From Channallabes apus (Eukaryota; Chordata; Actinopteri; Siluriformes; Clariidae), in assembly GCA_030522415.1 (NCBI GenBank), contig CM060113.1, positions 11,852,065 to 11,916,064 on the forward strand: 64,000 nucleotides of DNA. Direction: 5' to 3'. Positions within the stretch are counted from its first letter, which is position 1. Each line of letters begins with the position of its first letter. Positions 1 through 10,585 of the stretch are shown here, one piece after another. A model generated the notes under the pieces. The model was not told the DNA's origin and ran no database searches. It saw nothing but the letters and a program-made list of their open reading frames with translations. The position numbers and the translations under genes were made by a program.

Positions 1-1749
1 TGACAAGTCTTACTTAATGAGTGTTTCATAATTTGCAGGGGGAAAATGCAACTTGTATTTAGAAGGGTAAAATGCCATGTTGTTGTGTTTCAGAGTCCAG
101 CTGTGAATACATCAAGCTGTTAATGTAAAATAATCCACAGGCTCTACAAAACTTCTTTTTTAGTTTGAAAAATATTTTCACATACCTGCATCCTCAAGGT
201 CACAATGCACCGGTCAGTGAAAACTGACTGACTGATGATTTGCCAATTCATACACTTGAACAGACACAGAGGCAAAAATTACTGATATTCATGCGTGACC
301 CTTTTATGTACTGAATATTTGCAAGATGAAAATAGCAGGGTAAAGACACAGTTTAAAAGTTTGGCATTTGAGGTCACTTGAAGTTTTGCAGAGTTTTCTA
401 CCTATTAATTTAACAGTATCTCAATGACATTGATCTTTCACTAAGAGGTGTTTATGTTTAAGGAGATATATATTTATTACCTGTATCATACTGTACTGTA
501 TATTGACATGTTTTCACTACTTGACTCTAATAGCACTTCTGAGAGTATATCCTATATGCTACTTAGTCTGGAATAGTTCATGCATACGCTGTACTTGACG
601 TGCATACTTTGTTTTTGTTATCTTTAATTTTCTTGCTTGAAGTCATGGAACGCTACGCTAAATGCCAATATTCAACACAATCAAGCTTTGTTTTTTTCTA
701 TCCCTGAGACAGAGGAAGTGGGTAGAAAAAGCCCTAAAGCTATGAAGGACTCTCTGCTCCTTCAGATCCCCTACCTGGCTCTCTACATCACGTAATGAAG
801 CTCTGGCCTGAGGCAAGGCACGATCATGAGGATTGAGGTATCTGCAGCCTTCATTAACCCTAAAGTCCTGTTCAGCCCAAAATGAGTCTTTTTAAATTGG
901 CCTAATACAAAAGAATAATTTTCCCAACATGAAACCTTAAGGACTTGGCAGGACTCCTTTAATGAGCATGAAAATCATATTTTAAAAATCCTATTTCTAT
1001 TACAGAGATTATATTCAGGTCTTTTTGATGAAATAAATATGATAGGTAAGATATACAACACTTCAGGGTATGCCAATGTACTGTAGGAACGTTTTATTTA
1101 TTAATGAATGACAGATACTGTAGGATTAACGGTTGTTAAATTTTTATGTTGTGGAGAGTGTGAGCCTGAGATTTTTCTCTTCTTTCTCTTCTTATAGGTA
1201 AAAAGACAAGAAAACACATTTGCCATGCATCAAGTAACTGGAAATGAGTCATACTGCTCACACTGGAGACTATTAAAACTATTTCTATTAAACAGTCTCC
1301 TTACAAAATGAACCAATGTTTACAATACTGTCGTTGTTAAAAAACATGTTTTTAGTTTTAGTTTGTTTATTACTGTATGTGGAGTGCCTCCAATATAAAT
1401 AATTGTAAGTTACAGTACAGTGCTGTCTGTTCTTGATTTTCTTTAGATTGAATTGTTTTTATAGATCTTTTTAGCATGCTTTACTTTGTCAGATAGGTTC
1501 TACTTAAGTTTTTCTTGATTCAACAGGTCTGGTAGTAATCACGTCTGGGTGTGGCAAGTAAAATTTACCTCAGCTTTCCAGAAATCATTAGTTCATTCAT
1601 GATTTAGCAAGGGGGCAATTACTTTTCCAAATTACTACTAGTAGGTTTGGACATTTTTTCCCATAATAAATAAAATCATTTAAAAATAGCTTTTTATATT
1701 TACTTGAGTTATGTTTGTGCTGCCAATTTTTTATTTTGATGATCTCTGA

Positions 1750-1750
<1 letters not shown>
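1..1750. other. Unique AT-rich DNA, no gene recognised
   Basis: I see no coding exon, terminal repeat or RNA motif here. The short stretch around 700-880 is less AT-rich and of normal complexity, but nothing in it is recognisable. Confidence 0.5.

Positions 1751-1843
<93 letters not shown>
1751..1843. repeat. (GT)n-(GA)n microsatellite
   Basis: About 38 GT units run uninterrupted from 1753 to 1828 and pass directly into about 7 GA units. The His/Thr-rich frame read across it on the minus strand is a by-product of the repeat. Confidence 0.98.
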
Positions 1844-2887
1844 CACCGGTGCATAGTCATACAAAACTACAATTAAATGTAATTACTAATACTAATTACT
1901 AATGTTTATGTAGATTTTTATTCTACTCTTATAATCCTTCCAGATGAAAGCCAAAGAAAGGATAATTTTTTAGTTTTGACAATTGCACAATAAGTGCATG
2001 TGTTTTGTTTTGATGCCTCCAGGTTGATTTAATTAAGCTTATATTATGTTATACCTTTGATATTGTTTTTAACGATTCGACTACTGGCTGTGAATGGAAC
2101 ATGCATTGCCAAGTAGGGAACAGAAGGGTCAACTAGAGAACACATGGTCCATTAGCCTTGCTGCAGTATTAGAGTGAGCATTACTGGACCTACCACTTGA
2201 GCAAAGTGTGAGAAAATACCATATGAACCCATTAACTGAAACTGTGCCTGAAGTGCAGTTTGAACCTTTGTTCTATTCTACTGTACTTCAGTTGGATCAT
2301 TATATCCAACAATATAAAATGATAAGTTTTGCACAAAAGTTTGTGCAAAAAAAAAGAAATCTATTAATTATTTCAGAGAGATGTTCGAAACCTCAAACTT
2401 AAAAATCTTTAGGAACAAAAAATTATACTTTATATTATTTTAAGATGACCTTTTTATTCCAAGTAAGTTTAAGTACAAATAAAAATAATAATTAAATGCA
2501 TTAAATTGTACAAATTTGTACAATTTAATGCATATTTGTTAGTTATACATGGAATTGTGTCAGGTGATTTAATTTACATTTAATATTAGACGTATTGAGT
2601 TTAATTAAAATTGGTCCATGAATTACATATGTTTTGGAAGTAACAACATTCACTTAGAGCAAATAAAGCCAAAACATGTATGCTATTTTCTGGCTTCTGC
2701 TTAAAGTTTTATATTATTTAACCGCTGTTCTATTACTCTTCTATTAAATATTTTATTAATATTCTATATTTAATTTCTATTAAATATTATTCAAGTAAAA
2801 GTAGAAGTCCTCTATTAATATTTTTACTTATTTGAAAATATCAAAACTACAGGGCTTGTATTAGGTGACAGTAGCTTTTTTTATTGA

Positions 2888-2893
<6 letters not shown>
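1844..2893. other. Unique AT-rich DNA with one long palindrome
   Basis: No gene is seen. The only notable structure is the 38-bp perfect palindrome listed separately. Confidence 0.5.
2496..2533. repeat. 38-bp perfect palindrome
   Basis: The sequence reads identically on both strands from ATGCATTAAATTGTAC through a central AAATTT to its mirror image. There is no loop and no mismatch; symmetry stops at both outer bases. It could extrude as a cruciform. It is not flanked by any recognisable transposon end. Confidence 0.9.

Positions 2894-2927
<34 letters not shown>
2894..2927. repeat. (CT)n microsatellite
   Basis: 17 uninterrupted CT units in unique AT-rich sequence. Confidence 0.97.
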
Positions 2928-2929
<2 letters not shown>

Positions 2930-3550
2930 ATTTTTCTGCTTCACATCCGTGAGCATTCCTTTTTCTTTTCTGTCTGCAACTTCTGTTTCCAAACACCTGT
3001 TACATTATGAGGGTTATCAGGAAAGACAAGTCAATTTCTACACACCACTGTAGTTACTGTATGCAACGTAAAGCCATGCAGAAACATTGTTAAGTAGGAG
3101 TACAAATACTTGTATTATGTAGTATGAGTAAAAATAAGAAGCAGTCAAGTATAATATTTTTTTTACTTAAGTATAGTAATGAGGTAAATATATTTAAGTA
3201 TGGATTAATTGTCCATAATACCAGCTTTAATACAAATTATTGTGATTGTAATATGAATCACATGTCTAATTTTAACATGCTATTGTTTCTGTAATAATTC
3301 ACAGGGATGTGCATATAGGGCAACTGACAACTAGTAGTTACTGAGATTCTCTCTAAAAGAGACTGAATGTTTCCTGCTATGGAAGAGAAATTTGCAGTTT
3401 GTGTTTTCTTGGATATACAGTAATGCAAGCTGCTTATATTGTCTTGTTGACGTTTAGACATTCCATGGCATTAAATGTAACTACAGTATAAACAGGTAAT
3501 AGTTAGACATGCAACCATTAGTAAAAGAATTGTTAATAAAATATATGGGA

Positions 3551-3584
<34 letters not shown>

Positions 3585-3597
3585 TATGGAAATGCAA
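3551..3597. repeat. A-run and (AT)n microsatellite
   Basis: A run of nine A is followed by about 16 AT units. Confidence 0.95.
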
Positions 3598-3687
3598 TGC
3601 TTTGGAGACATGCTGTGATCAGAAAATAATCAACCTTGAGGTGATAACTGTAACTCTTGTGACATCGTAAACACATCATAAAAACAA

Positions 3688-3715
3688 GATATGGATTATT
3701 TTAATAATCCATATC
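3688..3715. repeat. Short near-perfect hairpin
   Basis: Arms GATATGGATTATT and AATAATCCATATC are perfectly complementary with a two-base TT loop. No T-run or other terminator context is relevant in a vertebrate genome; function is unknown. Confidence 0.75.
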
Positions 3716-4279
3716 ATGTATTCATTTTCAAGATATAGAAAAAAAATTATGAATCTTTTTTACTTTTAAGTTTTATTTGCTGTCAATATCCTTTTCAACC
3801 CAAAAAGCTTAATAAAGTTACTGTAAGATTTGGGGAATTTGAAGCACTGTAAACCAGCTGTTAGGCTCCATGTACCATCTGGAGCTATTCAGTGAGGATG
3901 TTTAGTGATTTGATGTAAGTGTCCATCCGAGTGTGGATAAACTGTAGTCATGAAGTCAGCAGTAATGTTTCTTGGGGATCAAGAGCCAGAAAATCATCCC
4001 CCACATCATCACAGCATCTTCCTTTGGTGTACCTTTAAAAAAAAATCAGCATGACCCCACTGACTTACAGCTCACTTTTTACTGCTAAAATCTGACTCTT
4101 AAACTGAAATATGATTATTTTACAGCATTATGTGAAAAAACTGATTCCTGCACTTGCAGGTTTCATGCGCCTGTGTTCACTGGAGCCAATATTTTTGGGT
4201 TATTTCTCACTACATTTCATTTAACACTTGAATTAGATTCAGCTGTATCTCTCAAATATTCTTAAAAGTAAATTAGTTT

Positions 4280-5220
4280 CAATTTTGAAATCACATTATG
4301 GAGAATTTTATGAGTGCTGTAAGACAGTGGTGAGATGTGCTGTAGGTGGAGCAGAAGAATTCAAAGTGGAGGTGGGTCTGCATCAAGGATCGGCTCTGAG
4401 CCCCTTCTTGTTTGCTCTGGTGATGGACAGGACAACAGATGAGGTTAGACAGCAGTCTCCATGGACTATGATGTTTGCAGATGACATTGTGCTTTTGTAA
4501 TGAGAGCAGGGAACAGGTGGAGAAAAATCTAGAGAGATGGAGGTATGTTCTGGAAAGCAGAGGAATGGAGGTTAGCTGCAGAAAATGAGTGCAGAAAAAG
4601 TCAGAAAATGTGTGTAAATGAGAAAGACCCAAGTGGAATGGTGAGCCTATAGGGAGCAGAGGTACAATTGCAGGACTTCAAGTACTTAGGGTCAACAGTT
4701 CAGAGCAATGGAGAGAGTGGACAGGAGGTGAAGAGGCGTGTGCAGGTTGGAACAGATGTGTCAGGTGTGTGCTGTTATAAAAGAGTCAGCAAGAATGAAA
4801 GGAAAGGTGTTAAAGACAGTGGTGAGACTAGCAATGAATTATGGCATAGAGACAGTGGCACTGAAGAAAAGACAGGAGGCAGAGCTGGCAGTAACAGAGA
4901 TGAAGATGCTGAGGTTCTTTTTGGGAGTGACAAGGATGGATAGGATCAAGAATGAGTCCATCAGGGGGAAAACCCAAGATAATTTGGAGATACTGTAGTC
5001 AGAAAGGCCAGATTGAGGTAGGACAGATTCAGAGGACAGTTTGTGAATATATCTGTAAAAGGAAACTGAGGTCGGAACTGCCATGGCAGGAAGTCTAGAG
5101 GAAGACCATAGAGGAGATGTAGTGAGAGTGAAGGATGCAGAGGATAGGGTTAGATGGGGATAGATGATTCGCTGTGGTGACTACTGAACGAGGATGATCG
5201 AAAGACAAAGAAGAAGAATA
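4280..5220 (+). pseudogene. RTE-like LINE reverse transcriptase, 3' relic
   Basis: This is the 3' part of a non-LTR retrotransposon reverse transcriptase. At 4285-4500 the translation contains GLHQGSALSPFLFALVMDR and the catalytic box FADDIVLL (the F/YxDD motif of reverse transcriptases). Downstream frames at 4668-4943 and 4738-4998 hold the family's C-terminal motifs FKYLGSTVQSNGE and MLRFFLGVTRMDRI. The frame is broken by a stop at about 4498 and by frameshifts near 4570 and 4740-4800, so no protein can be made. The copy is 5'-truncated and ends in a GAA-rich tail (aaagacaaagaagaagaa) at about 5200-5218, which is characteristic of the 3' end of RTE-type elements. RTE-clade assignment is from remembered motif similarity. 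Confidence 0.8.
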
Positions 5221-5567
5221 TGGTGGATTTTAAATATGGTTTGTTTAATTTTACTGTAAACTACAGAGATTTGTATGACAATATCATCAACCTTGTTACA
5301 CTCATGTCACTACTTTGGTATTAAATAATATTTTAGTAACAATGGAATGGACTGGCATCCCACCCAAGGTGTGTTCATGTCTCATACAAGGTGTTTAGAC
5401 ATCTTGTAGATTTATGATGAAAAATTAATAAAAAACCTGTTGATGTTCCAGTGCATATTATTAAATGATGCCTACTCTTACTTTGTTTATTTATTATTTC
5501 TTGAGGCCATATGATAAAATTTCCACGACATTTTCAGTGAGACATCCTTTCAATTCACTTCAAAATT
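5221..5567. other. Unique DNA, nothing recognised
   Basis: No gene or repeat structure was recognised between the LINE tail and the MITE. Confidence 0.5.
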
Positions 5568-5934
5568 GCCAATTTTAATGCATTAGTCACATTATGAAAT
5601 AGGCTAATTAAAAGTCTCTATTAGTTCTGATATCAAATAAAATAAAATTATTAAACAGGCCTACAGTATATTCCATCATTAATACGACTTTGATAACGTG
5701 CCATAATGTGCTTCCATACACAGCTGATTTATAAAGACTGCTGCTCAGTGGCGGCGACTAGCGTCTTGAGCTGAAACTACGCTAAGAGTGAGTTAAGGTT
5801 GGCCCAGATCAACCTTACGAATGTGTGACTTAACTAAGAGATACGTTTCCGGAAATGCACCATAACGTTAAGAGAGAGGTTAAGGGTCAACTTAAAAACT
5901 ACTTAGCGATAAGAAGCTTTCGAGAAACCAGGCC
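5568..5934 (+). mobile_element. Harbinger-type non-autonomous element, 3' end only
   Basis: This matches the right end of the complete element at 28770-30579 over about 370 bp, including the motif gcggcgactagcgtcttgag and the terminal CGAGAAACCAGGCC. The left end is missing. The base triplet after the end is CTG, matching the CWG target preference of PIF/Harbinger elements. Confidence 0.8.
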
Positions 5935-6045
5935 CTGAATCTTTTATATTACAATATAAATGTTTCATATTTTCAAGTGTTTTACTTTTTACTTTGTCAT
6001 TCTCAGGAATAACTGTGGTGATGTTTTAAAAAAAACTAGGTATAT

Positions 6046-6548
6046 AGCCAGATAGCACAGATACGTCGCATAGACGTCTGCTAAAGGTGTATAACAGGGT
6101 GTATATAGTTTGTTATCTCGTTTTCTCGTTTTTGTATAAATTAATCAAATGTTTGCTTGTTATTAAATGTATTTTTTATTTTAAAAAATTTACGAATCTG
6201 TTTTATTATTAGTTGAGAGTGTGGTTTATTTATTTATTATCATATTTGGTCATTGTAACATGCATTAGGGAGCATTATAGACGTGCCGAGGGTATTTAAT
6301 TAAAATAATGGGAGGGGGGTGTTTAAATAAAACGACGTCTATCCAACATGAATCAGACATTTGGCAGATGTACAGTCATGTTGGGGGATGTTTTAATTCA
6401 TTTACGCCTTAAAGACGTAGGCTGAGCGTCATTCTAACATCTGGCACGGATGTCTCGGCAACATCTTCCAGATGAGCAAACGCCCTCTGCCAGATGAAAT
6501 AGATGACGTCGCATAGATGTCTCCGCGACGTGTGTGTGTTATCTGGGT
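6046..6548. mobile_element. Unclassified MITE with ACGTCGC-bearing inverted ends
   Basis: The left end AGCCAGATAGCACA followed by ACGTCGC mirrors the right end, which read on the other strand is ACCCAGATAACACA followed by ACGTCGC. Imperfect inverted repeats reach about 30 bp inward. There is no coding capacity. The target duplication is not clear, so I leave the superfamily open. Confidence 0.65.
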
Positions 6549-7345
6549 AATCAATTTGCTTTTTTAAGTTAACCGATATACTGTACCACTCATAGATGAG
6601 CATTAGCGACTCTGAACCCAAATTAACATGGAGATTTTTATATCCCTTAACTTACTGAGTACTGAAGCATCGCTACTGCTTAACTCTGGTTTTTCTCAAA
6701 GTTTTGTTAGGTGAGCATTCACACGGTCATGTGTGCTGGAGTGGAGCAGGTACCTGTTGCTGGGCAAAAGTCAGGTCACAGTGGGGAAAAAAGACAGATG
6801 TGGTTATGAACGGTTAGCTAAATGCTGTACAGGGGTGCGTTTCCCGTACAACTATGTAGTTCTTTGCTTAACCACCATAGTACGATGCAACGTTGAAGAA
6901 ACTAACTAACTAGTCACAAGTGTTTCCCAAAACCATAGTACCTGTGTCGCACTTCCATGGTTAGAACTACGTTGGTTTAAACTGTCGTTCTTCTTCTTCG
7001 ATACAATGGCGGAAAAGTGCCATAGGCACATATCGCCCCCTACTGTGTGTTTATTTTTTTTCTCTCTCTCTCTTCGGCTCGCATTCAATGCGCTTTCGCA
7101 GTGACGTAACGTAGAAGTGGTGTAATAATGTCACAAACGCAACATTTTTAATTTTTCAATATTTAATTTGAACTCATTTATTATTTGGTATTGATACATC
7201 AGTACAATTAAAATAAAAAGAAATGATGGGTTTTGAAAATGCTGGGATTGTGTTGTGAACACCTGTTACCTATTTTGCTCAATATTATTTCCTATATAAG
7301 TCCCTTTACATACAGCCATGGTTTAATGAGAGTTGACGTGAAAAA

Positions 7346-7500
7346 ATGACACGAAAACCACAATTTACTAAAAAAAAAAAAAAAAAAAAGAGCTTGCAGT
7401 TACAAATTCGGACAAAAAAAATGGAATGAAATCGCACAAAAAATTTATGCTTCTGGGAATGAGTATGAGAGAAACAAGTGGAGGGACTTTGCAAGTGTGA
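7346..7500 (+). pseudogene. Myb/SANT-like Harbinger accessory protein, deleted remnant
   Basis: In autonomous Harbinger elements a Myb/SANT-like DNA-binding protein works beside the DDE transposase. Here the frame opens with ATG at 7346 and reads MTRKPQFTKK, the start of the same frame as in copy 2 (39393-39641, minus). It then meets a 19-20-base A-run (7372-7389) and a deletion of about 60 bases that joins the N-terminus to the middle of the domain out of frame. The residual DNA matching the W-R-D-F end of the domain is at 7470-7500. It cannot give a working protein. The ATG seen here is replaced by ATT in copy 2, so each copy has its own lesions. Confidence 0.7.
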
Positions 7501-7506
7501 CCAACT

Positions 7507-7573
7507 GGTGCCTCAGCGGTAGCTGTTCCGCTTACCGTGTGGACGGCCCGGGTTCGATTCCCAGCCAGTGCCC
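7507..7573 (+). pseudogene. tRNA-Gly-like sequence (tRNA or SINE head relic)
   Basis: An A-box-like CTCAGCGGTAG and a B-box GGTTCGATTCC (7551-7561) are spaced as in a tRNA gene. The better-preserved counterpart in copy 2 (38849-38924, minus) resembles vertebrate tRNA-Gly(GCC). Here the anticodon arm is mutated and the acceptor stem no longer pairs, so it is not a functional tRNA. Confidence 0.7.
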
Positions 7574-8354
7574 AAACCCCAGTTTGTTGATTTATTTGGG
7601 TACATTCATTGAATATATATTGAGTAGTATTTTAAATAGGCTTACATATATTGAGTAAGATTTTAAATAGGCTTTCACTATGGTAGTGTCTAAATTTTAC
7701 AATTTCTTAGTGCTTAACACTTTGTGAACTGTATATGTTGAATACGTGAACAGTACAGATAACATTCATTATAAGTGAAAACCTCTAACATAATACTACA
7801 AATATTGTTATGAGACATTTCTCTTTGGGTATGTTTAAAGATACTCAGTTAAAAACTCACCTTTTCTTCGCACAAACGAAACCAAGGCTGTGTTCCAACC
7901 GGCATAAATAATGCTTCTGTAGGGCACTTCGAAGGGAGAATAATTGCGATGGTACCGCTGTTATATCGTTTAAAGTGAATTTGTAATCAAAATAACCGAA
8001 AAATTAACAACCTAATATATGAGCACCAAATCATTAAGTTTTCCAAATCGCTCAAAGTGGTTGGGATTTTTTTTTAGAAACTAATAGGGCGTAGGGTCGT
8101 TAACTGTGAATAGAACACACCCAGCCGCGGCAAGGAACTATGCTTCTAACCACAGGTCGAAGGCTGTTATGGAGCGATATCGCGGACAATATTCAAATGC
8201 AATTGCAAATTGCATTTGCAATTGCGTTTCCCATATGTGGACGCACAAAGTGTGCCATAATTCAAATGCAATTGCAAACTTTGCATTACCGTTTGCTGAT
8301 TCGCCTTTACGAGCGCACACTGACTGCCAAATTTCAAATGAAAAAACAAAGTCC

Positions 8355-8362
8355 ATTTGCAT
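8355..8362. promoter_or_regulatory. POU octamer (ATTTGCAT) in the left arm
   Basis: An exact octamer ATTTGCAT, the consensus bound by POU-domain (Oct) factors, within the array of ATTTGCA/TGCAAAT-like motifs. The mirror copy is in the right arm at about 11212-11219. Binding is inferred from the motif only. Confidence 0.35.
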
Positions 8363-8545
8363 TTGTATTTCCCAGGTCTTACACGTCATGAACCTGTCAT
8401 ATTTAAATAGCAAAATCAATTACCACGTTTGCTTTTTCACTTTCTCTGCGCCGCGCGTCAAGCCGGCCAAAATTCAAACGCAATCGCTAATCCATTTGCA
8501 ATTGCATTTCCAACACGTTACACAGAAACCTGTCAATCAGCGTCA

Positions 8546-8591
8546 GGGGCGGGTCTATACTGTGGGGCGGGATTGTATGGGAGTGACGTCA
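8546..8591 (+). promoter_or_regulatory. Promoter-like block: two GC boxes and a CRE, left arm
   Basis: GGGGCGGG occurs at 8546-8553 and 8564-8571, followed by a perfect cAMP response element TGACGTCA at 8584-8591. GC boxes plus a CRE close together are typical of compact vertebrate promoters. No cognate gene is seen; the block may drive outward or hairpin transcription of the element. The function is inferred. Confidence 0.45.
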
Positions 8592-8997
8592 CTCGCACTC
8601 GCCGACCATATTTGAGCACTGGAGGTGAACCGAGATTATCTCATTTGTTTATCAAGAAATAAACACACAAAAATGACAAATCGCATATTTTCTTGCTCCG
8701 GAGTGGACAGAGAAGTTTTTACAAATAAAAATAATTTTAGATCTTCTCCTGTTACAGCCTGCTGGAGCAAAATCTTTCAGAAACGCTGCGTACCGGTGTT
8801 ATGCGCTAAAAAGCCTCCCTGCCACGGATTGCCCCCCCTCCCCAACATAACCTCTATCAAATATTATATTACAACATAAATTAATAGGTTTATGATTTAC
8901 AAATTGCACCAAACGAATTTGATTATTAAATAATCTATATAAAAAAAAACATGTAGTATAGGGGGAAATTGTATTAATTATATATTATTTTCATATA

Positions 8998-10585
8998 CAA
9001 CCCCTGGCAAAAATTCTGGAATCACCCCTCTCAGAAGATGTTCATTCAAATGTTTAATTGTGTAGAAAAAAAACAAGCACATACATGCCACAAAACTATT
9101 TTCACTCAACAATCCAAACTTCTGTCTGTATAAAACACTTAAAAAAAAACAAAGAAAGATAACTATAGTCAATGACAATTGTTTTAACAACTCAAACAGA
9201 GGAAAAAAATATGGAATCACCAAATAAAAACACTACCTGTACTTTGTTGCAGCACCTCTGCCTTTTATAACAGCTTGAATTCTCTGAGGCATGGATTTAA
9301 CTAATGTCAAACAGTATACTTCATCAGTATGTCCCCAGCTTTGTCTTATTGCAGTTGCCAGATCAGCTTTGCAGGTTGGAGCCTTGTCGTGGACCATTTT
9401 CTTTAATTTCCACCACAGATTTTCAATTGGATTAAGGTCCGGACTATTTGCAGGCCATGCCATTGACATTATATGTATTTCCTGTAGGAATGTTTTCACA
9501 GATTTTGCCCTATGGCACGATGATTTATCATCCTGAAAAATGATGCTACCATCACCAAACATCCTTTCAATTGATGGAATAAGAAAAGTGTCCAAAATCT
9601 CAACATAAACTTGTGCATTTATAGAAGATGTAATGACTGTCATGTCTCCCATACCTTTACCTGACATACAACCCCATATCAATAATGATTCTGGAAATTT
9701 GCATGTTCTCTTCAGGCAGTTGTCTTTATAAATTTCATTGGAACGGCACCAAACAAAAGTTTCAGCATCATCACCCTGCGCAATGCAGATTCGTGATTCA
9801 TCACTGAATCTAACTCTCATCCAGTCATCCGCAGTCCAAGATTGTCTTTCTTTAGCCCACTGAACCCTTGTTTTTTTCTGTTTAGATGTTAATGATGGTT
9901 TTCTTTTGGCTTTTCTGTATGTAAATCCCATTTCTTTTAGGCGATTTCTTACTGTCCGTTCACAGACATTGACTCCACTTTCTGCCCATTTGTTCCTCAT
10001 TTGTTTTGTTGTGCATTTTCTGTTTTCAAGGCATATTGCTTTAAGTTTTCTGTCTTGGCGCTTTGATGTCTTTCTTGGTCTACCAGTACGCTTCCCTTTT
10101 ACTACCTTTCCATTTGATTTGTACTTGGTCCAGATTTTAGACACAGCTGACTGGGAACAACCAACATCTTTTGCAACATTCCATGAAGATTTACCTTCTT
10201 CAAGAAGTTTGATAATTCTCTCCTTTGTTTCAACTGACATCTCTCGTATTGGAGCTATGAGTTACGTCAATCATCTTGGTTCAACACAACCCTAATGTGT
10301 GCAAGCACTCTTTTTTAACTGTAGACTAATTAGCAGTTGTAGAAATGCAAAGTGCATGGTGATTCCATATTTTTTTCCTCTGTTTGAGGTGTTAAAACAG
10401 TTGTCGTTGACTATAGTTATCTTTCTTTGTTTTGTTTTTTTAAGTGTATTATACAGCCAGAAGTTTGGATTGTTGAGTGAAAATAGTTTTGTGGCATGTA
10501 TGTGCTGGTTTTTTTTTCTACACAATTAAACATTTGAATGAACATCTTCTGAGAGGGGTGATTCCAGAATTTTTGCCAGGGGTTG
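8998..10585 (-). mobile_element. Complete Tc1-like transposon, IR/DR type, intact transposase
   Basis: The element is 1588 bp, flanked by TA at 8996-8997 and 10586-10587. Its inverted repeats are about 225 bp (8998-9222 and about 10358-10585) and start CAACCCCTGGCAAAAATT. The direct-repeat motif GGAATCACC lies at the outer end and again at the inner end of each arm, the IR/DR layout known from Sleeping Beauty-like transposons. The transposase gene is intact on the minus strand. Arm-to-arm similarity is high, suggesting a relatively recent insertion. Confidence 0.93.
9233..10240 (-). CDS. Tc1-family transposase, full length (335 aa)
   Basis: This protein would cut the transposon at its inverted repeats and insert it at TA dinucleotides, in the nucleus. 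The frame is uninterrupted from ATG at 10240 to the stop at 9233, the usual Tc1 length of about 340 residues. Residues 1-45 form the first helix-turn-helix (VGCSQSAVSKIW), a basic GRPRK motif lies at 53-57, and a second helix-turn-helix spans about 70-105: the paired-like DNA-binding region. The DDE domain follows, with D147 in FSDES, D238 in IIFQDD and E273 in [11 protein letters not shown]. The last two are separated by 34 residues, the DD34E signature. All three catalytic residues are present. It lies between matching IR/DR ends, so the element could be autonomous. Nothing in the sequence proves that it is expressed. Confidence 0.95.
   Translation of the reverse strand: MSVETKERIIKLLEEGKSSWNVAKDVGCSQSAVSKIWTKYKSNGKVVKGKRTGRPRKTSKRQDRKLKAICLENRKCTTKQMRNKWAESGVNVCERTVRNRLKEMGFTYRKAKRKPSLTSKQKKTRVQWAKERQSWTADDWMRVRFSDESRICIAQGDDAETFVWCRSNEIYKDNCLKRTCKFPESLLIWGCMSGKGMGDMTVITSSINAQVYVEILDTFLIPSIERMFGDGSIIFQDDKSSCHRAKSVKTFLQEIHIMSMAWPANSPDLNPIENLWWKLKKMVHDKAPTCKADLATAIRQSWGHTDEVYCLTLVKSMPQRIQAVIKGRGAATKYR

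Larger units (their letters stand above)
2928..4279. other. Unique AT-rich DNA with an AT microsatellite and a hairpin
   Basis: No gene is recognised. Contains an A-run followed by (AT)n at about 3551-3597 and a 13-bp-arm hairpin at 3688-3715, both listed separately. Confidence 0.5.
8168..8997. repeat. Left arm of the fold-back element
   Basis: Contains four variants of an ATTCAAATGCAATTGCAAA-type motif (about 8190, 8260, 8330 and 8470), then a GC-box/CRE block at 8546-8591, then AT-rich DNA reaching the Tc1 insertion. The 169-residue frame at 8106-8615 is an accidental reading of this repetitive arm. Confidence 0.85.

Noticed and set aside
1597..1860. Minus-strand frame rich in alternating Thr and His
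   Set aside because: It is the translation of the GT microsatellite and has no other coding feature.
3688..3715. Transcription terminator or microRNA hairpin
   Set aside because: The stem is only 13 bp with a 2-base loop, too short for a microRNA precursor, and bacterial-type terminators do not apply here.
8106..8615. 169-residue open frame, mirrored by a 173-residue frame at 10959-11480
   Set aside because: Both read through inverted arms of the fold-back element. The shared protein is explained by the palindrome, and no known domain or codon bias is visible.
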